This document shows, in pieces, positions 59,269 to 64,000 of a stretch of DNA of 64,000 bases (positions are counted from its first letter, which is position 1; each line of letters begins with the position of its first letter). A program made the translations under genes and the position numbers. The notes below the pieces were generated by a model. The model was not told the DNA's origin. It saw only the letters and a program-made list of their open reading frames with translations, and did not search any database. Origin of the DNA: JAKFWF01 sp963750535 (GTDB lineage Bacteria; Pseudomonadota; Alphaproteobacteria; Rhizobiales; Hyphomicrobiaceae); the NCBI GenBank assembly GCA_963750535.1, contig CAVVRF010000038.1, positions 95,118-159,117 on the forward strand, read 5' to 3'.

Positions 59269-60429
59269 ATGGACTTCGAGCTGACCGACGACCAGCTGAG
59301 CTTGCGCGAGGCGGCGCGGAATTTCGCCCGTGGCGAGATGGCGGAGATCGCCGTCGCCTGCGAGAGGAACAACCAGCCGCCGTCGCGGGCCGTCAAGAAG
59401 CGGCTCGCCGAGATGGGCTTCCTCGGCATCAACACGCCGACCGAATATGGCGGCATGGGGCTCGGCAACCTCGAGGCGCTGCTGGTGCTCGAAGAGTTCG
59501 CCATGGTCCATCCGGCGGTCGCGTTTCCGATCTTCGAGAGCGCGGTCGGGCCGATCAAGGCGGTCCAGAGGTTCGGCGCCGAGAGCCTGAGGAGGTCGCT
59601 GCTGCCGAAGGTGACAGCGGGCGAGGCGGTGGTCGCCGTCGCCATGTCGGAGCCCGATGCCGGCACGGCGTTGACCGACCTCAAGACACGAGCGGACGTC
59701 AAGGGCGCGCGGATCGTCGTCAACGGCGCGAAGCGCTGGTGCACCGGCGGTGGCTCGGCCGACGGCTATGTCGTCTATTGCCGGATCGGCGACGCCAAGG
59801 GGGCAAAGGGCGTCGGCGCGGTCTACGTGCCGGCGGGGCTCAAGGGCTTGTCGTTCGGCGCCAGAGAGGAGTTGATGGGCTTTCGCGGCACCACGACGGC
59901 CGACATGTTCTTCGACAATGTCGAGGTGCCGGAGGATCACCTGATCGTGCCGGCGGGCGGCTTTCCGAAGCTGATGGAGGCATTCGACCTGGAGCGCTGC
60001 GGCAACTCGACGATGTGCCTCGGGCTTGCCGCTGGCGCACTCGAGGATTCACTTCGCTACGTGCAGGAGCGGCAGCAGTTCGGCAAGCCGATCGTCGATT
60101 TCCAGGCGGTGCAACTGAAGCTGGCCGAGATGGCGATGAAGGTCGATGCCTCCCGCCTCCTGATCCATCGCGCCGTGACGCGCGCCGAGCACGGCTTCCC
60201 GTCGATAGCCGACAGCTCGATTGCCAAGTGCTTCGCCAACGAAATGGTGCGCGAGGTGACCGGGGCCGCCGTGCAGCTGATGGGCGGCTACGGCTACTCG
60301 AAATCCTACAAGGCCGAGCAGCGCCTGCGCGATGCCTGGGGCTGGGGGATCGCCGGCGGCACGATCGACATCCAGAAGATCAACATCGCCTCGGCATTGG
60401 TCGGGCGCCGGTTCGACCAACGGCGCTGA
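59269..60429 (+). CDS. acyl-CoA dehydrogenase family flavoprotein
   Basis: The 386-residue protein has the three-part acyl-CoA dehydrogenase fold: helical N-domain (GFLGINTPTEYGGMGLGNLE), beta-domain (AMSEPDAGTALTDLKT; KRWCTGGGSADGYVVYCRIG), and helical C-domain (RQQFGKPIVDFQAVQLKLAE; QLMGGYGYSKSYKAEQRLRD). The usual catalytic Glu of the YEGT motif is replaced (AGGT at 362-365). A Glu at 242 (FDLER) sits where isovaleryl-CoA dehydrogenase keeps its base. The substrate is unknown. ATG 59269 has GGGGAGG at the right distance. Confidence 0.87.
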   Translation: MDFELTDDQLSLREAARNFARGEMAEIAVACERNNQPPSRAVKKRLAEMGFLGINTPTEYGGMGLGNLEALLVLEEFAMVHPAVAFPIFESAVGPIKAVQRFGAESLRRSLLPKVTAGEAVVAVAMSEPDAGTALTDLKTRADVKGARIVVNGAKRWCTGGGSADGYVVYCRIGDAKGAKGVGAVYVPAGLKGLSFGAREELMGFRGTTTADMFFDNVEVPEDHLIVPAGGFPKLMEAFDLERCGNSTMCLGLAAGALEDSLRYVQERQQFGKPIVDFQAVQLKLAEMAMKVDASRLLIHRAVTRAEHGFPSIADSSIAKCFANEMVREVTGAAVQLMGGYGYSKSYKAEQRLRDAWGWGIAGGTIDIQKINIASALVGRRFDQRR

Positions 60430-60608
60430 GCGGCCGGAGCGGCGATGGGTGCAAATTGCGCGGTGTAGTCGGCACCGCGACTGTCGCGCCGCTGCGATGG
60501 TCAATCGTGCGTGACCACCCATTGGCAGGAGGCACAATGACGGCGTAGCTTGCCGCCAACGAGCGGTGGACGACCTCGATCCGCCGCGCCCATGGGAGAG
60601 GAAACGTC

Positions 60609-61643
60609 ATGCCGCTCGATCACCGCGAGACGCAATCAGCCGCATTTGATCGCCGCATTCTTCTCAAGGCTTCCGCCGGTGTCGCCGTTGGTGCCGCGAC
60701 GTCGTCGGTGCTCCCGCTGCCCGCGCAAGCCCAGTCGCCCGCGATCGTCGCCGAGGAGCACTGGGTGATGAAGGGGCCGGTCAAGCTCTACGTCTATCGA
60801 AAGCATCAGCCGCAAGGGAATGCAGGTGGCCGCAGGCCGGTGCTGTTTCTCGTGCACGGGTCCACGTTCTCGAGCCGCGGCAGCTACGACCTCGTCGTGC
60901 CCGGCCGCACTGGTTACTCGTCGATGGACCACTTCGTCGGCCTCGGCTACGACGTTTGGACGATGGACCACGAGGGCTACGGGTTCTCGGGCCGAACCGG
61001 CGGCAACAGCGGGATCCGCGATGGCGTCGCCGACCTGAAGGCCGCGATGCCGCTGGTCGAGCGCATCACCGGGAGCAAATCGGTGCTCATGTTCGGTGAA
61101 AGCTCCGGCGCTATCCGGGCGGGTGCCTTTGCCATGGAGGAGCCGTCGCGGATCGAGCGGATTGTGCTGCATGCGTTCACATATACCGGCACCGACGCAC
61201 CCGAGATCGCGCGTCGCCGCAAGCAGGCCGAGACCTACAAGGCCAATCCGCGACGTCCCTTCGGGATCGCGCAGGTGCAGAACATTTTCGATCGTGACGT
61301 CGCCGGCAAGGCTGATCCAGTGCTGGTCAAGGCGCTCGCCGACTTCGAGATGAAGTTCGGGGACAGCGTGCCGAGCGGGACCTATCTCGACATGGCGATC
61401 AACATGCCGATGGTCGACCCGAGTAAGCTGAACTGCGCCGTCTGCCTGGTGCGGCCGGAACACGACGGCAACGCCAGCAACGAGGAATTGTTCGACTTCT
61501 TCCGCAACCTCGCGACGCAGGAAAAGCAGTTCGTCTTCGTCAATGGCATGACGCATGGCGGCGGCATGATCGGCAGCCACCGCCATCGCCTGTGGCACAT
61601 CGTGCATTCGTTCATGAGTTGTCCGCCGGCACCGGCAGCCTGA
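60609..61643 (+). CDS. exported alpha/beta hydrolase
   Basis: The 344-residue protein has an N-terminal twin-arginine type signal (DRRILLKASAGVAVGAATSS, then a hydrophobic run ending AQAQ). The hydrolase core shows the oxyanion HGS (FLVHGSTFSSRGS), the nucleophile elbow GESSG at about 165-169, an acid in RPEHDGN, and the His in MTHGGG. Such enzymes cleave esters, amides or epoxides; this one is likely periplasmic or released. It lies 179 bases after the acyl-CoA dehydrogenase and converges with the LysR gene. Confidence 0.8.
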   Translation: MPLDHRETQSAAFDRRILLKASAGVAVGAATSSVLPLPAQAQSPAIVAEEHWVMKGPVKLYVYRKHQPQGNAGGRRPVLFLVHGSTFSSRGSYDLVVPGRTGYSSMDHFVGLGYDVWTMDHEGYGFSGRTGGNSGIRDGVADLKAAMPLVERITGSKSVLMFGESSGAIRAGAFAMEEPSRIERIVLHAFTYTGTDAPEIARRRKQAETYKANPRRPFGIAQVQNIFDRDVAGKADPVLVKALADFEMKFGDSVPSGTYLDMAINMPMVDPSKLNCAVCLVRPEHDGNASNEELFDFFRNLATQEKQFVFVNGMTHGGGMIGSHRHRLWHIVHSFMSCPPAPAA

Positions 61644-61750
61644 GCGATCGGGGCCCGGGACGCAGCAGGAGCGAAAACGCGATCCTTCAAGAGGGGAGCA
61701 TGGGGCGCCGGCGGTCGATAGCCGGGCGAAACCTGCGAGCGGGCTCCGCT

Positions 61751-62729
61751 TCAGCGCAAGAGCGGCTGATGTCGACCTCGTGGTTTTCGCGCTGTTGCAG
61801 GGCGAGGCGTGGCGGTTTGATTGTAGCGGCGCTCCGCCTCCCGCACCTCGGCGCAAAAGGCGACAGCCGCAGGGGCCAATGTGCGTCCGCGTGGATGCAT
61901 GATCGCGTAGTTGGTCCGCAACCACGCGGCTTGAAATGAGATGATCGCAATGCCGCCGGTCGCGGTCATTGACGCAAGCTTCGCTTCTGTCGCGATGCCC
62001 ACTGCATCCGACGCGCTTACAACGCGGAGATTCGCGTCAAGGTTCTGGCATTGGATCCGTGGCTCGAAATAGTTGCCCACCTTTTACCATCCGGCCCATC
62101 GCATGCCCCTCGGGCAGGAACTCCTTCGTGCGTTTTGGCAGCTTGGGTCCGACGAGGGGGTACGAGCCGATATCGTGAATATTCGGCTTCTTCAGGCGCA
62201 GCAGAGCGTGGCCTACCCGGCAATAGAACCGAACCGGCCGATCGGGCAGGGGCTCGACGACGATATCCGGATCCTCCGAGGCGTCCGACGATTCACCAAC
62301 CGCCAAATCGATCCGGCGCTCGCGCAACGCGGCTGGGATGTCCCACCAGTCGAGATCGAGGATGCGCAGTTCCAGCTTCGGATGCCTGGCGAGAAGCCCG
62401 CCCACCGCGCCGCTCAGCAGCGTCTGACTGACGATTGGCCCGACCCCAATCGTCAGCTCGCCAACATTCAGGCCCTTGAGCAGGGCGACTTCGCGCTTCA
62501 GTTCCGAGATGTCCAACGTGACGCGGCGCGCACTCTTGAGCACGATCGCTCCGAACGGCGTTGGTTCAACGCGGCGCTTGCTGCGGTCGAACAGCTTGGC
62601 GTCGAGTTGCCGTTCGAGCTCCTGGATGTTGCGCGTCAGGGTCGGTTGAGAAATGCCGAGTTGCTTCGCAGCGCGCCCGAAATGGCGACGCTTGTCGAGT
62701 GCCAGCGTACATTCCAGGAGGCGGAGCAT
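61751..62729 (-). CDS. LysR family transcriptional regulator (frameshifted in the effector domain)
   Basis: The N-terminal helix-turn-helix is clear: FGRAAKQLGISQPTLTRNIQ ELERQLDAKLFDRSKRRVEPT. The effector domain starts with VGELTIGVGPIVSQTLL. The frame ends prematurely near 62075. In the next frame the C-terminus continues (GNYFEPRIQCQNLDANLRVV SASDAVGIA) to a stop at 61751. Length is 3n+1 and one surplus G near 62078 explains it; about 325 residues after correction. The start at 62729 has GGAAAGC upstream. It is divergent from the sulfatase gene and probably regulates it. Confidence 0.8.
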
Positions 62730-62936
62730 TATTCGCTTTCCGTATCGATGACGAAAACGGCGTATTGGACGTAGATGATAGAGAAGTTGTATCGATTGAC
62801 CTAGCGCAATCACGAAGCCGCAACGGCGGGCAAGCCATTGCGCACTACACGTATTGCACTCTGACCGCTTGCAGCCGCGAATTTTGCGGGCGGTTTGCAT
62901 TTCACAGAAAGTAATGACTTAACAGGAGATCAAGCC

Positions 62937-64000
62937 ATGGGTGTGATCAGACACATCTGCCTGGGTCTGTTGGCCACCATAGCCGCATTGTTGGTCGCAG
63001 GCACACCGGCATTCGCGCAGAAGAAGCCCAATGTCGTCATGCTCATGAGCGACGACGTCGGCTGGGGCGACTACGGTGTGTACTTCGGCGGCGCGGCGCT
63101 CGGGCATCCCACGCCGAATATCGATCGATTGGCCAGGGAAGGCGTGATGTTCACGAGCTGGTACGGTCAGGCCAGTTGCACGGCGGGCCGCGCGTCGTTC
63201 ATGACCGGGCGCATTCCGGTCCGCACGGCGCTGTCGGTCGTGGTGGTTCCCGGCGACCGAACGGCCTCGACAAGGACACGCCGACCATTTCCGAGTTCTA
63301 TCAGAAGAACGGTTATCAGACCTACTTCTCGGGCAAGTGGCATCTCGGCGACGTGGAGAAGTTCTACCCGATCAACCACGGCTTCGACGAGATGAAGCAT
63401 TTCGCAGCGTACTACCCGGGCGTCTATGCCTATAGCGACACGGCTCAAAACGCCCATCCTTGGTTCCCGAAATACAACAAGGAGTACTGGGACTTCTACC
63501 AGAAAGCGTGGTGAACCGGTATGAATGGAAGGCACGGCGGCAAGCCTGCGGTCAAGGGCAACAACGGCGCCGTGATCACGCTGGAGAACCTTGCCGATTT
63601 TGATGTGCGGCAAGCGGATTCGGCGGTCGAATACATAAAGCAAGCACGCGAGGGACGGCAAACCGTTCTTCATGAGCGTGAACTTCATGGGCATGCACCA
63701 GCCAACCAGCCCGAGCAAGGCGTTCCAGGGCAAGTCGCGGCTCGGCAACTACTCTGACAAGATGATCGAAATGGACGCCAACATCGGACGGATCATGGAT
63801 GCCATCCGGGCCGAGGGCCCGACACGATCGTCATCCATACGGCGGACAACGGCGCTTGGCAGGATGCCTGGCCCGACGCCGGCACCACACCGTTCCGCGG
63901 CGAGAAGGGCACGCCATTCGAGGCCGGCTGGCCGAGTGCCCGGCATCATGTGGGCGCCTGGCAGAGATCCCGCGGGGCGGGTCCTTCATGAAATGATGTC
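62937..64000 (+). pseudogene. type I sulfatase (arylsulfatase-like), frame broken several times and cut by the window end
   Basis: The protein has a signal peptide (LLATIAALLVAGTPAFAQ), the metal-binding SDDVGWGDYG, and the formylglycine site CTAGR with Cys81 (a C-X-A-X-R variant of CXPXR). Family sequence continues through six frame changes, at about 63262, 63508, 63525, 63655, 63823 and 63928: SEFYQKNGYQTYFSGKWHLG, VVNRYEWKA, FFMSVNFMGMHQPTSPSKAF, TADNGAWQDAWPDAGTTPFR. The shifts run in both directions and the end is outside the window. The sequence is otherwise intact, so assembly errors are likely; a decaying gene cannot be excluded. Confidence 0.75.

Noticed and set aside
56997..59744. 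A 915-codon minus-strand frame across hup, recJ and the acyl-CoA dehydrogenase
   Set aside because: It spans three well-defined plus-strand genes and their terminator, and shows no family motifs.

Overview
This is a high-GC chromosomal segment of an alphaproteobacterium. The evidence is the unbroken order tRNA-Trp, secE, nusG, rplKAJL, rpoBC, rpsL, rpsG, fusA, tuf, then the S10, spc and alpha ribosomal operons. It is followed by a DegP-type protease and, further on, tRNA-Leu, tig, clpP, clpX, lon, hup. The order and the protein sequences look like Hyphomicrobiales or Rhodospirillales relatives; I cannot name a genus.

Layout. (1) 1-4.8 kb: the end of a branched-chain amino-acid type ABC transporter cluster (LivH tail, LivG, LivF, LivM), translationally linked to a GT-C type membrane glycosyltransferase and a GT2 polyprenyl-phosphate-sugar synthase-like gene. 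(2) 4.8-9.7 kb: a fumarase/aspartase-superfamily lyase, a 1.3 kb gene-free repeat-rich stretch, an orphan BMP-family binding protein and a divergent FAH-family hydrolase. (3) 10.1-42.3 kb: the transcription/translation super-cluster, including an L10 autoregulatory leader and terminators after rpoC and rplQ. (4) 42.4-49.7 kb: DegP-like protease, a D-2-hydroxyacid dehydrogenase, an orphan family-5 solute-binding protein, and a minus-strand trio (FecR-domain exported protein, a 618-residue envelope protein I do not recognise, a YbjQ-like protein). (5) 49.9-57.3 kb: tRNA-Leu and the protein quality-control cluster tig-clpP-clpX-lon-hup. (6) 57.4-64 kb: recJ, an acyl-CoA dehydrogenase, an exported alpha/beta hydrolase, and a divergent LysR regulator / sulfatase pair running off the end.

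Two things stand out. First, clpP, clpX and lon each carry an element TTGRA - exactly 19 nt - ACATAT upstream, best explained as a heat-shock (RpoH) promoter. Second, reading frames of several genes that must be functional (rpoC, fusA) are broken, and rpsL carries a pair of compensating indels. Six of the broken genes (rpoC, fusA, GT2, hydroxyacid dehydrogenase, LysR regulator, the 618-residue protein) have a total length of 3n+1, meaning a net excess of one base. This pattern points to consensus errors in the assembly rather than biology, and downstream users should not treat these genes as true pseudogenes. I found no CRISPR array, prophage or insertion sequence, and no convincing new defence or biosynthetic system; the nearest thing to an undescribed system is the FecR / 618-residue / YbjQ trio.
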